This document shows, piece after piece, positions 33,555 through 41,435 of a DNA stretch of 58,284 nt. Position 1 is the stretch's first letter; each line of letters begins with the position of its first letter. The notes below the pieces were generated by a model. That model worked only from the letters and a program-made list of their open reading frames with translations. It had not been told where the DNA came from and did not search any database. Made by a program: the position numbers and the translations under genes. The stretch lies in contig NZ_BAUA01000159.1 of the NCBI RefSeq assembly GCF_000710915.1, forward strand, positions 1-58,284, read 5' to 3'. Origin of the DNA: Nocardia brasiliensis IFM 10847 (GTDB taxonomy: Bacteria > Actinomycetota > Actinomycetes > Mycobacteriales > Mycobacteriaceae).

Positions 33555-34424
33555 TCAGTTTTTCGTGTCGAGGACTTCGTGGAGGACCTGGGCGAAAGCC
33601 GCGGGCTCACCCGGATAGCCGGACTCGGGGCCGGTGAAGCCGCCGTGGTGGCTCGGGAACAGCACAGGCTTTTGGCCGAGTTGATCGGCCAGCGCCGCCG
33701 AGGTGCGGTGGGTGACCGTGCCGGTCGACTCTTCGCCGTAACCGAGGACGATCCGGGTCGATGCCGCGTTGAGTGCGGCGATATCTGGGCGGTAGTCGAG
33801 GACCGGCCGGGAACGCTCCGACAGCAGCGGGTGGTCGCGGTCGCCGTCGTCTTCGGTGGGCAGGCCGAACATCGCGGGATCGGCGGCGGGCGCAGCGAAA
33901 TAGTCGTCGGTGAATTCGCCCTGCCAGGAGGTCATCGCGATGAAGGTCGCCATGCCCGCGCCGAAACCGTTCGCCGCGTAGGCGGCGCGGTACCCGTCTG
34001 CCGCGCGTTGGGCCGCGGCGGCATCGGGGAGCACCGACAGCAGCGGCGGTTCATGTGCCACCAACGTGCTCACGTCGTCGGGGTGGGCGGTCACGAGCGC
34101 CAGTGCGACGATCGCCCCGCCGCTGCTGGCGAAGACCTCGACCGGGCCCGCGTCGAGCGCCTCGATGACGGCGTGCACGTCGCCGGCGTGGACCGCGGGG
34201 ACGTTGTCGACCTCGCCGTCGGTGCGCACGCTGCGACCGAGCCCGCGCGGGTCGTAGGTGACGATCGTACGGTCCGGGAAATGCGCGGCGAGCGCGGTGA
34301 AACCGCTGGCGTCCATCGGGAGGCCGGTCATGAGCAGCGGCGGCCGCCCGTCCGCGGTCGGGATCGGTCCGTGGACATCGTAAGTGAGCGTCGCGCCGGA
34401 GGTTTCGAGCTTGTGTGTCGTCAT
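33555..34424 (-). CDS. Alpha/beta hydrolase, 289 aa
   Basis: The fold is clear: PPLLMTGLPMDASGF, TYDPRGLGRS, the nucleophile region VEVFASSGGAIVAL, and SHHGGFTGPES with the late His. The elbow reads ASSGG rather than GxSxG, a tolerated variant in this group. There is no export signal, so it is cytosolic. It is very similar in layout to the other small hydrolases in the window. It is followed after 13 bases by the disrupted lipoprotein. The substrate is unknown. Confidence 0.85.
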   Translation of the reverse strand: MTTHKLETSGATLTYDVHGPIPTADGRPPLLMTGLPMDASGFTALAAHFPDRTIVTYDPRGLGRSVRTDGEVDNVPAVHAGDVHAVIEALDAGPVEVFASSGGAIVALALVTAHPDDVSTLVAHEPPLLSVLPDAAAAQRAADGYRAAYAANGFGAGMATFIAMTSWQGEFTDDYFAAPAADPAMFGLPTEDDGDRDHPLLSERSRPVLDYRPDIAALNAASTRIVLGYGEESTGTVTHRTSAALADQLGQKPVLFPSHHGGFTGPESGYPGEPAAFAQVLHEVLDTKN

Positions 34425-34629
34425 GCCGGTATCGACGGTACCGGAGGCGAGAACTCATCGGTGGTCACCGATCTCATCGCACGGTGCCCGGTATTGTCGA
34501 GCCGCGGAACTCTTTCCGTCGGCTCCCATTCGGCAGGTAGCCGCAACGGCCCACCGTGCTCGGACGGCGTTGCGGCGGAAGGTATGTCGAGTATCGGAAC
34601 CGCGGACCGGCTGATCTCGTCCGCCGCCT

Positions 34630-34985
34630 CTAGGTCGACACCCGGCGCAGCAGCCGCCGGCGACGCAACCACCGAGCCATCGCCGCGCCCGTCGGTGGCG
34701 GATCTGGGTCCTCGTTTTCGTGCGGTGCGTCGGCGATCGCGTCGCCCGACGCGTCGAAGCGGCCTCGGTGCAGAAAGCCGGGGCAGTCGTTGGCCAGCGT
34801 CCGTTCGCGTAATCGGGACGGGGGGCTGCTGAGGATGCGCGAGATCTGCATCTGGGAGACGCCGAGTAGTCCGGCGATTCGGAGTTGGGTTTGCCGCGGA
34901 AGAAGCGCAGTGCGGGACGCGCCGCTCGCGGGGCGGGAGTTTGCCGAGTGTCGCCGATTGTCTATGGGGGTATGCCAAGAGCAGG
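34630..34985 (-). pseudogene. Remnant of a SigF/SigB-type sigma factor (region 4)
   Basis: On the minus strand the sequence reads, over three frames, LGKLPPRERRV, then LRFFRG, then TQLRIAGLLGVSQMQISRILSSPPSRLRER. Joined, these give the end of region 3 and all of region 4 of a stress-type sigma factor (LPPRERRV-x-LRFFRG-x-TQxxIAxxLGVSQMQISRxL). Two one-base losses within ~35 bases break it (near 34900-34905 and 34890), and the upstream part is absent, cut where the AraC-like gene begins. The tail continues in frame to a stop at 34630. It is not a working gene. Confidence 0.65.
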
Positions 34986-35043
34986 CTGATCGGAAGGGAT
35001 TCGGCACGTGGATCGTGCTCGTCGGGTTGTAGGAGGTGGGCTG

Positions 35044-35697
35044 GTGGCATCGTGGACGCGGTTCAGCGGTCGGGACGTGGCCGCGATCGAGGAGTTCCTG
35101 CGTGTGGTCTGTTCCGGCGGATATGACGGGCCTGCCCCCGATATGCGCGCGGTGGAGTTGGTGCGGTCGGTGATCGCGCATCAGCACACCGTCGAGGCCG
35201 AGACCGGCGAGTTGGGGTTGGCCGAGGACGCGGCGGCCTACCTGGCCGCCTGCGCGAACGCCGTCGTGACCGCCGATTCGGTGCCGGTCGAGCCGCCACC
35301 GGAGCCGCGTACCGCCGACGAGCCGGTGCGGCGCGCGGTGGCGTTCATGCAGAAGCATCTGCGCGACGAACTCGCCATCGCCGATATCGCGGCCGCGGGT
35401 TTCGTGTCGGTGCGGACCATCCAAATGGCGTTTCGGCACCATTTGCACACCACTCCGATGGCTTACCTGCGGGAGCTGCGCCTGCATGCCGCGCACGACG
35501 AACTCGACCAATGCTGCGCCGGAGACGGTTGCACGGTCACCGGGATCGCCATCGAGTTGGGCTTCGGCCATCCCGGCCGTTTCGCTGCGGCCTACCGGCA
35601 CCTTTACGGCCAATCCCCGCGCACCACCCTCAACGCGCCGGGCTCGCACGCCGTGAACGCACCGAGGCCCGAGAGTCAGGACCGCCTCGATCCCTGA
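35044..35697 (+). CDS. Short AraC-family regulator
   Basis: The start is GTG 35044, with AGGAGG eight bases upstream. The 217-residue product has a ~95-residue N-terminal part without a known sensor. It also has a C-terminal AraC domain (VRRAVAFMQKHLRDELAIADIAAAGFVSVRTIQMAFRHHLHTTPMAYLRELRLHAAHDEL, then VTGIAIELGFGHPGRFAAAYRHLYGQSP). The target is unknown. A terminator that also serves the tRNA follows. The gene begins next to a decayed sigma remnant, suggesting local rearrangement. Confidence 0.85.
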   Translation: MASWTRFSGRDVAAIEEFLRVVCSGGYDGPAPDMRAVELVRSVIAHQHTVEAETGELGLAEDAAAYLAACANAVVTADSVPVEPPPEPRTADEPVRRAVAFMQKHLRDELAIADIAAAGFVSVRTIQMAFRHHLHTTPMAYLRELRLHAAHDELDQCCAGDGCTVTGIAIELGFGHPGRFAAAYRHLYGQSPRTTLNAPGSHAVNAPRPESQDRLDP

Positions 35698-35789
35698 GCG
35701 AGCAGAGGCGACCCGCTGGGAAACTGCTGCTCAACTCCTCACCGGCAGTGCAGTTTCTGGGTGTTTGAGCGCTTCCCGAGATGGGTATC

Positions 35790-35826
35790 CCCGCTCTGAC
35801 CCGGAGTATATCCAGGTCAGAGCGGG
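35790..35826. terminator. Bidirectional hairpin between AraC gene and tRNA-Arg
   Basis: CCCGCTCTGACC (35790-35801) and its perfect complement (35815-35826) enclose a 13-base loop. It starts two bases beyond the CCA end of the tRNA on the minus strand. Confidence 0.75.
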
Positions 35827-35828
35827 TG

Positions 35829-35905
35829 TGGCGCCCCCGGCAGGAATCGAACCTGCGACCTAGGGATTAGAAGGCCCTTGCTCTATCCAACTGAGCTACG
35901 GAGGC
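35829..35905 (-). tRNA. tRNA-Arg (anticodon TCT), CCA encoded
   Basis: On the minus strand the acceptor arm GCCTCCG pairs with CGGGGGC (one G-T pair). The anticodon loop reads CTTCTAA with TCT, and the T arm is GCAGGTTCGATTCCTGC. The discriminator is G and CCA is encoded (35831-35829). It reads AGA codons, with wobble to AGG. A terminator hairpin follows directly. Confidence 0.95.
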
Positions 35906-35974
35906 AGTGGGTTCCACCATGGCCGACATTGGTCGTGCTGTCCAGCGCGCCAATTATAGCGACCGACCAGATGG

Positions 35975-36361
35975 CTAAGGGTCCAGCGCGACGGCGAGTA
36001 CGAGCATCGCGGCCAAGATCACCTCTAGCACCAGGTAGAACCAAACGGGGTAAAAGGCGGACGGGCTTTCGACGACGGACGACCACACTCGGCCGAATGC
36101 CATACCGCCGAGCGCGGCGGCCACCGCCACGCACGCCCCGAATCTGAGGTCGCCGACATCTGCGGCGGCCAACCCGAGGATCACCGCGATGGCGATGCCG
36201 AAGCCGCCGTAGACGGCCCGCACCTCGGCGCGGGCGTCCGCGCGGTCGGCGAGCAGCCCGAGCGGGTCGACGAGTTGGCTGGGCCGCAAGAGCCCGAAAA
36301 CGCCCATGGCAGCGAAGAACAACGCCACCAAGGCAATCAACACGATCGACACGACCGACAC
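35975..36361 (-). CDS. DUF4345-family membrane protein
   Basis: The start is GTG 36361, with GGAGGTGCT upstream; the frame to 36628 overlaps the divergent CopD gene and has no start site. The 128-residue product has four membrane helices. The family segment GLLRPSQLVDPLGLLADRADARAEVRAVYGGFGIAIAV is typical of DUF4345. Its function is unknown. It is divergent from the copper/cytochrome assembly gene with 82 bases between. Confidence 0.75.
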   Translation of the reverse strand: MSVVSIVLIALVALFFAAMGVFGLLRPSQLVDPLGLLADRADARAEVRAVYGGFGIAIAVILGLAAADVGDLRFGACVAVAAALGGMAFGRVWSSVVESPSAFYPVWFYLVLEVILAAMLVLAVALDP

Positions 36362-36443
36362 AGCACCTCCGTGATCCGCAGCCCACCATATCGGCCCAAA
36401 CCCGGCGCGGCCACGCGATAACACTGGAACTACGCTCAGTCGT

Positions 36444-38501
36444 ATGTCGTCTGCGCTGGACCCGTCCGCTTCCCCCGATCTGGAAAGCAACCGGCCGGCG
36501 GCGACATACGCAGTGGTGATCGCGCTTTCGGGGGCGATCGCGGCGGTGGTCGCGGCACTCGTGGTGGGCCTGTCCGCGGCCCAGGCGCTGAGTTTGCTCG
36601 GTATTCCGGATCCCGGCGCGTTGACCACCTACGGGCTGCCCGCGGTGCGCGCGCTCGCGGATCTGTCCGCGGCGTTGACCGTCGGCTCGCTGCTGTTCGC
36701 CGCCTTTCTGGTGCCGCCGCAGGCGAGCGGGCTGCTGGACGTGGGCGGCTACCGTGCGGTGCGGCGCGCCTCGAACTTCGCCCTGCTCTGGGCTTGCTGT
36801 GCGGCGCTGCTGATTCCGTTGACCGTGTCCGACACCACAGGACAACCGGTGCGCGACACGCTGGATCCGGTGGGGCTGTGGCGGGCGATCGATCAGATCG
36901 AACTGGCGGGCGCGTGGCGCACGACGGTGCTGTTCGCGGTGATCGTCGCGGTCGGCGCCCGGCTCGCATTGCGCTGGGGTTGGATGCCGGTGCTGTTCGG
37001 CGCGGCGATCGCGACGATGATGCCGCTCGCGCTGACCGGCCATTCCTCCTCGGGCGGCGCGCACGATGTGGCCACCAACAGCCTGATTCTGCACCTGGTT
37101 TCGGCCGCGGTATGGGTCGGCGGCCTGTTCGCGCTGCTGGCGCACGCCCGTCGCGGCGGCGCGCACACCGATCTGGCCGCGCGCCGCTTCTCTCTCACGG
37201 CCACCTTCGCCTTCGCCACGATCGGGGTGAGCGGGGTGATCAACTCGTGGGTCCGGGTGCCCTGGGACGAGCTGTTCACCAGCACCTACGGCAGGCTGGT
37301 GCTGGCGAAGGCGGCAGCGCTGGTGCTGCTCGGGCTGTTCGGTTACGCGCAACGACGCGCCGCGCTGCCCGCGCTGGCGGCGGACCCGAAAGACCGCGGC
37401 GCGCTGATCCGGTTCGCCGGAGTAGAGGTGCTGGTGTTCGCCGCGACCATGGGTCTCGCGGTGGGCCTGGGCCGGACGCCGCCACCACCGCCGACCAGCA
37501 TCCCCACGGCCGCGGAGGTGGAGCTCGGTTACAACCTGGCCGGGCCGCCGACGGTCGGGCGGATGCTGTTCGACTGGCGCTTCGACCTGATCTTCGGCAC
37601 GTTGGCGATCGTCCTCGCGATCGGTTATCTGCTCGGCGTGCGCAGGCTACGGGCCCGCGGCGACGCCTGGCCGATCGGGCGGACCATCGCCTGGCTGTCC
37701 GGCTGTGTGGTGTTGCTGCTGGCGACCTCGTCCGGGGTGGGCCGGTACGCGCCCGCGATGTTCAGCGTGCACATGGGCGCGCACATGGCGTTGTCCATGC
37801 TGGCGCCGATCCTGTTCGCGCTCGGCGGCGTGGTGACACTGGCCTTGCGCGCCCTGCCGCCCGCGGGGCGCGGCGGGGCGCCGGGACCGCGCGAGTGGAT
37901 TCTGGCCGCGGTGCACAATCCGGTGTCGCGGTTCCTGACCCACCCGATCGTGGCCTCGGTGATCTTCGTCGGCGGGTTCTACGCGCTGTATCTCGGCGGG
38001 ATCTTCGACACGTTCGCGGATTCCCATGGGGCGCATCTGCTGATGAACCTGCACTTCCTGCTCAGCGGCTACCTGTTCTACTGGGTGGTGATCGGTATCG
38101 ACCCGAAACCTCGTCAGGTGCAGCCGCTGACCAAGCTGGCCATGGTGTTCGGCTCGCTGCCGTTCCACGCGTTCTTCGGGATCGCGCTGATGAGCATGAC
38201 CACGGTGCTCGGCGGCTGGTTCTATCGCGGCCTCGGGCTCGACTGGAACGGTGACCTGCTCGGCGATCAACGCACCGGCGGCAGCCTGGCGTGGGCGAGC
38301 GGCGAGGTACCGCTGGTGGTGGTGATGCTCGCGCTGCTCATCCAATGGTCGCGCAGCGACAAGCGATTGGCGCAACGCACCGATCGGGCCGCCGACCGCG
38401 ACCATGACGCGGACCTCGCCGCGCACAACGCGATGTTCGCCGAACTGGCCAAACGCGATCGGGGAACACAGAAGTCGGCGGGCGATCCGGCACAACCGTG
38501 A
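36444..38501 (+). CDS. CopD - CtaG fusion membrane protein
   Basis: The 685-residue product has about 15 hydrophobic segments. The N-terminal half holds the CopD domain (~170-350, HSSSGGAHDVATNSLILHLVSAAVWVGGLFALLAHAR and GVINSWVRVPWDELF). The C-terminal half holds a caa3-type cytochrome oxidase assembly (CtaG) domain (MFSVHMGAHMALSMLAPILFALGG and LNLHFLLSGYLFYWVVIGIDPKPR). His-rich helices suit copper delivery to cytochrome oxidase. TACGCT at 36431-36436 lies seven bases before ATG 36444 and there is no ribosome site, so the mRNA may be leaderless. Confidence 0.88.
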   Translation: MSSALDPSASPDLESNRPAATYAVVIALSGAIAAVVAALVVGLSAAQALSLLGIPDPGALTTYGLPAVRALADLSAALTVGSLLFAAFLVPPQASGLLDVGGYRAVRRASNFALLWACCAALLIPLTVSDTTGQPVRDTLDPVGLWRAIDQIELAGAWRTTVLFAVIVAVGARLALRWGWMPVLFGAAIATMMPLALTGHSSSGGAHDVATNSLILHLVSAAVWVGGLFALLAHARRGGAHTDLAARRFSLTATFAFATIGVSGVINSWVRVPWDELFTSTYGRLVLAKAAALVLLGLFGYAQRRAALPALAADPKDRGALIRFAGVEVLVFAATMGLAVGLGRTPPPPPTSIPTAAEVELGYNLAGPPTVGRMLFDWRFDLIFGTLAIVLAIGYLLGVRRLRARGDAWPIGRTIAWLSGCVVLLLATSSGVGRYAPAMFSVHMGAHMALSMLAPILFALGGVVTLALRALPPAGRGGAPGPREWILAAVHNPVSRFLTHPIVASVIFVGGFYALYLGGIFDTFADSHGAHLLMNLHFLLSGYLFYWVVIGIDPKPRQVQPLTKLAMVFGSLPFHAFFGIALMSMTTVLGGWFYRGLGLDWNGDLLGDQRTGGSLAWASGEVPLVVVMLALLIQWSRSDKRLAQRTDRAADRDHDADLAAHNAMFAELAKRDRGTQKSAGDPAQP

Positions 38502-38509
38502 TTTGAGTG

Positions 38510-38599
38510 GCACAGTGTGTTCCACTGACACAGTGTCCTGCGAAGGCAATCGTGCGAAATCCGTCTTGCGGGACGGTGCTCCACGATCGGACACTGTGC
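38510..38599. promoter_or_regulatory. Three CACAGTGT-type boxes
   Basis: GCACAGTGTG (38510-38519), GACACAGTGTCC (38527-38538) and, inverted, GGACACTGTGC (38589-38599) lie between the CopD-CtaG stop and the dehydratase start. They look like binding sites of one regulator that could loop the DNA; none is recognised. Confidence 0.45.
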
Positions 38600-38653
38600 T
38601 TTCGGACATGGTTGTGCAGTCGTGGTCGAGTCGAATGTGGTCAAGGTGTGGTT

Positions 38654-39622
38654 GTGAACGAGCGTTCCATGGTCTTCCCCGAGCACGACCACATCGACCG
38701 CGTGCACCGATCCGATGTGCGGGCCGCGCGCAAGCGGCTGGCCGGACGTATCCGTAAGACGCCGGTCTTCCACACCTGCGTCGCCGGACCGGACGGACCC
38801 GTGCCGGTCACGATGAAACTCGAATACCTGCAGTACGGCGGCACTTTCAAGGTTCGCGGCAGCCTCAACGCGTTGCTGGCGGCGCCGGACTGCGCCGAGC
38901 AGGTGGTGATCGCCTCGGGCGGGAACGCGGGCATCGCCGCCGCGCTAGCCGCCGCGCAGCTCGGAAAGTCGTGCACCGTGGTCGTTCCCGAGTCGGCGCC
39001 GCACACCAAGGTCGCCGCGATGTGGTCGCACGGCGCCGAAGTGCTCTGGCATGGAACGACTTACACCGAGGCGCTCGACTACGCCACCGAACTGGCGGTG
39101 GAACGCAAGGCATTGCGTCTGCATGCTTACGACCTGGCCGCGGTCGTCGCCGGGGCCGGCGTGGTCGGGTTGGAGCTCGAGGAGCAGGTGCGCGGGCGGC
39201 CGCCGGTGCTGGCCGCGGTCGGCGGGGGCGGACTGATCGCGGGCATCGCCGCCGCGATCGGCCGGCGCCAGCAGATCATCGGCGTCGAACCGGAAGGCAT
39301 TCCCACGTTGCACGCCGCACTGGGGGCGAACCGGCCGGTCGAGATCGCGGTGTCCAGTATCGTCGCGGAATCGTTGGGCGCCACCAGGATCGGCGATATC
39401 GCGATGGACGTGGCACGTCGGCACGAGATCCGCTCGCTGCTGGTCACCGACGATGCGATCACTACGGCACGGGACTACCTGTGGCGTGAGTTCCGGATCG
39501 TGGTGGAACTGGCCGGTGCGGTCGCGCTGGCGGCCGTGCAGAGCGGGGTGTACGTTCCGGCTCCTGGGGAGCGGCCCGTTATTGTGCTGTGCGGGGCGAA
39601 CACCGATCTCGCGGCGCTCTAG
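38654..39622 (+). CDS. Threonine/serine dehydratase-like PLP enzyme
   Basis: The start is GTG 38654; GTG 38507 is in frame but gives a Cys-rich leader unlike the family. The 322-residue product has the fold-type II PLP lysine in YGGTFKVRGSLNAL (Lys66), the substrate loop ASGGNAGIAAA and the phosphate-binding AAVGGGGLIAGI. It lacks a regulatory ACT domain, so it resembles catabolic dehydratases or serine racemases. The deamination of L-threonine or L-serine is a family expectation. The upstream CACAGTGT boxes may control it. Confidence 0.85.
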   Translation: MNERSMVFPEHDHIDRVHRSDVRAARKRLAGRIRKTPVFHTCVAGPDGPVPVTMKLEYLQYGGTFKVRGSLNALLAAPDCAEQVVIASGGNAGIAAALAAAQLGKSCTVVVPESAPHTKVAAMWSHGAEVLWHGTTYTEALDYATELAVERKALRLHAYDLAAVVAGAGVVGLELEEQVRGRPPVLAAVGGGGLIAGIAAAIGRRQQIIGVEPEGIPTLHAALGANRPVEIAVSSIVAESLGATRIGDIAMDVARRHEIRSLLVTDDAITTARDYLWREFRIVVELAGAVALAAVQSGVYVPAPGERPVIVLCGANTDLAAL

Positions 39623-39684
39623 CTCTGAACGCGAGAGCGGTCGCGTTAGCGCGGTCGGTCGCTGCTGCGGCGTCGGCTACGGCT

Positions 39685-39903
39685 GCGAGGTCGGCCGTGA
39701 GCGTGGGGTCGGCCGTGAGCGTGAGGTCGGCTTTGAGCGTGAGGATCGGGCGCGAACGCGAGTTGGCTGTGAGCGCGAGGTCGGCCGTGGGCGCGAGGAT
39801 CGGGTGCGAGCGCGAAGTCGGGCGTGGGCGCGAGGAGCGGGCGCGAGGCTAGATGGGCCGTAGGCGCGAGGATCGGCCGCGAACGTGAAATCGCCTGCGA
39901 AGC
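39685..39903. repeat. Degenerate 18-base tandem repeat array, about 12 units
   Basis: Consensus GCGAGGTCGGCCGTGAGC repeats from 39685 with units of 17-19 bases. The first units are nearly perfect and the later ones degenerate, with 17/19 pairs that keep the mean at 18. Because 18 is a multiple of three, all frames carry six-residue repeats. No start signal supports a gene. It lies between the dehydratase and ssb. Confidence 0.8.
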
Positions 39904-39909
39904 AACGGT

Positions 39910-39944
39910 TATCCACATCCGAGAAAGTTGTGCACATTCTCGGC
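39910..39944. promoter_or_regulatory. DnaA-box-like pair and hairpin upstream of ssb
   Basis: TTATCCACA (39910-39918) is the exact bacterial DnaA box, and TTGTGCACA (39929-39937) differs by one base from the actinobacterial TTGTCCACA. Their centres are 19 bp apart. CCGAGAA (39920-39926) and TTCTCGG (39938-39944) form a 7-bp inverted repeat around the second box. Confidence 0.55.
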
Positions 39945-40044
39945 TCGCACCGTCCGATCGGCATCCGGATCGGCGACGCTGGTGGCATCCCATCAAGGGG
40001 CGGAAGTTCCCGGGCAAGCGGGCGGAATGCGAAGGGGCGTCACC

Positions 40045-40539
40045 ATGTACGAGGCGAATACGACCGTGATCGGCACGATCGTGAACAATCCGGTGAAGCG
40101 GGATCTGCCGAACGGCGAGCAGGTGCTGACCTTCCGGATGGCAAGCAATTCGCGCAGACTCGACCACGCGACAGGGGAGTGGGTGGACAACGGCGCGCTG
40201 TTCCTCACCGTCTCCTGCTGGCGTCGTTTGGTATCGGGCGTCGACGTATCGCTGCACCGCGGCGACCCCGTCCTCGCCCACGGCCAACTGCGCTCGCGCG
40301 AATACCGCGGCAGAGACGGCGTAGAGCGCCGCGACCTGGAAATGCGCGCCTCCGCAGTAGGCCCCGACCTCGCCCGCTGCACAGCCCAGGTAACCCGCTG
40401 GTCCGCAGACCGCTGGACCGATGACCAACCCCCACAGGAATTCTCGGTCGCCGAGTCCGGCGTCCTGTCCGCCCCCCTTGCGCCCACCCAGCCGCCACAA
40501 CACGTCACCGCTGACGAAGCCGTACCTACCCCGGTCTGA
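40045..40539 (+). CDS. Single-stranded DNA-binding protein-like (second ssb)
   Basis: The 164-residue product (ATG 40045) has an OB fold over ~1-110: TTVIGTIVNNPVKRDLPNGEQVLTFRMASNSRR, ALFLTVSCWRRL, GDPVLAHGQLRSREYRGRDGVERRDLEMRASAVGPDL. The C-terminal tail is Pro/Ala-rich and does not end in the acidic DDDIPF-type tip of the main SSB. So it is probably an accessory or paralogous SSB, like the mycobacterial Rv2478c product next to ettA. A DnaA-box pair and a repeat array lie upstream. Confidence 0.85.
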   Translation: MYEANTTVIGTIVNNPVKRDLPNGEQVLTFRMASNSRRLDHATGEWVDNGALFLTVSCWRRLVSGVDVSLHRGDPVLAHGQLRSREYRGRDGVERRDLEMRASAVGPDLARCTAQVTRWSADRWTDDQPPQEFSVAESGVLSAPLAPTQPPQHVTADEAVPTPV

Positions 40540-40553
40540 TCGCCCCGCGAACC

Positions 40554-40597
40554 CCCCGCTCCGCTCCGATGGTGTGGAGACCAAGCCCGGAGCGGGG
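40554..40597 (+). terminator. Hairpin after ssb
   Basis: CCCCGCTCCG (40554-40563) pairs perfectly with CGGAGCGGGG (40588-40597) around a 24-base loop, 15 bases past the ssb stop. Confidence 0.5.
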
Positions 40598-40630
40598 CTC
40601 CAACCGTCCTGCGACCGGGCGCGATGAGTG

Positions 40631-40659
40631 CCGGTGGGGTGAAATCTCGGTGATCAGGT
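40631..40659 (+). repeat. Left direct repeat flanking the DarTG island
   Basis: The segment begins CCGGTGGGG and ends with the 17-base AATCTCGGTGATCAGGT (40643-40659). The same sequence recurs at 42965-42995. Confidence 0.85.
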
Positions 40660-40714
40660 CGCCAGCCTCGTCATCCGAGTAGATACGCGACGACGTTCCG
40701 TTGGCGCCGAAGCA

Positions 40715-40720
40715 TAGGAT
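40715..40720 (+). promoter_or_regulatory. Leaderless-type -10 box of the darT gene
   Basis: TAGGAT is followed by exactly six bases and then GTG 40727, with no ribosome site. The same TAGGAT-N6-start arrangement precedes the TetR gene at 31826. Confidence 0.5.
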
Positions 40721-40726
40721 GCACTC

Positions 40727-41422
40727 GTGGATCTGGCCTACATCCCGGCGTCTGGCTTCATGAGCTGCGGCGGTGGCGCACCGCTGCGCGAGCATCCCAG
40801 GGATTGGCTGGCTTGGCACTTCACCCATGCTGGCAACTTGGGCCGAATCGCGTCTGAGAAGGCTCTTCTCCCAGCCTCAGCCGTAACGCCGAAAGTTAAC
40901 GTGGCGAACCCTGGCGTCAAGCAGCGGCGTGCCCAGATAGTTGTGAGACCTGACAGTGAGTACCCTGCATGCTATGTGAATGAGCATGTCCCGTTCTATA
41001 TAGCGGCAAAGTCCCCCATGCTCTACGTAGTTAACCGTGGGCACGCGGACTACAGCGGTGGCAGTGACGATTTGGTGTTGCTCGGTTTCGTATTAGGCAA
41101 TCTGGCAGTTTCGGGAAGTCTCTGGTGTGCTACGGACCAGAACGCTGCGACGTCGACAGTAGGCTTCAGTCGCAAGCTGGATGATCTCGGTCACTTTGTA
41201 GACTTCGACCTCCTGTGCCAGAGAGACTGGTACAACACACCCGACGATCAAAACCGGATGAGTCGTCGAGCTGCGGAGGTGCTGGTGAAGGACCGATTCG
41301 ACCTGCGATTGGTCCAGGTGGTGATAGCGAAGAAGGCTTCGGCCCTGGAAGTTGCCAAGGTAGCGTTCCAAGATGTCGGTGGCGTACGCGAGTATCACGT
41401 AGTACCGGAAATGTTCTACTGA
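40727..41422 (+). CDS. darT: DarT-like DNA ADP-ribosyltransferase toxin
   Basis: The 231-residue product matches the DarT (DUF4433) toxins: WHFTHAGNLGRIASEKALLPAS near the start (NAD-binding His/Thr region), VPFYIAAKSPMLYVVNRG in the middle, and RRAAEVLVKDRF with the catalytic Glu184. DarT enzymes transfer ADP-ribose from NAD onto bases (thymidine or guanosine) in single-stranded DNA and block replication. The gene is clearly lower in GC than its neighbours, lies 13 bases before its antitoxin and is flanked, with it, by direct repeats. All active-site blocks are present, so it looks intact. The targeted base cannot be told. Confidence 0.92.
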   Translation: MDLAYIPASGFMSCGGGAPLREHPRDWLAWHFTHAGNLGRIASEKALLPASAVTPKVNVANPGVKQRRAQIVVRPDSEYPACYVNEHVPFYIAAKSPMLYVVNRGHADYSGGSDDLVLLGFVLGNLAVSGSLWCATDQNAATSTVGFSRKLDDLGHFVDFDLLCQRDWYNTPDDQNRMSRRAAEVLVKDRFDLRLVQVVIAKKASALEVAKVAFQDVGGVREYHVVPEMFY

Positions 41423-41435
41423 AGGAGGAGTCCGC

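Noticed and set aside
38507..38653. N-terminal extension of the dehydratase
   Set aside because: The extra 49 residues are Cys-rich and cover the CACAGTGT boxes; the family begins near the later GTG.
39685..39903. CRISPR array
   Set aside because: The units are contiguous without spacers and degenerate; no cas gene is present.
39677..39988. A repeat protein encoded by the 18-base array
   Set aside because: Frames exist on both strands but none has a ribosome site or a conserved non-repeat part, and the unit drifts between 17 and 19 bases.
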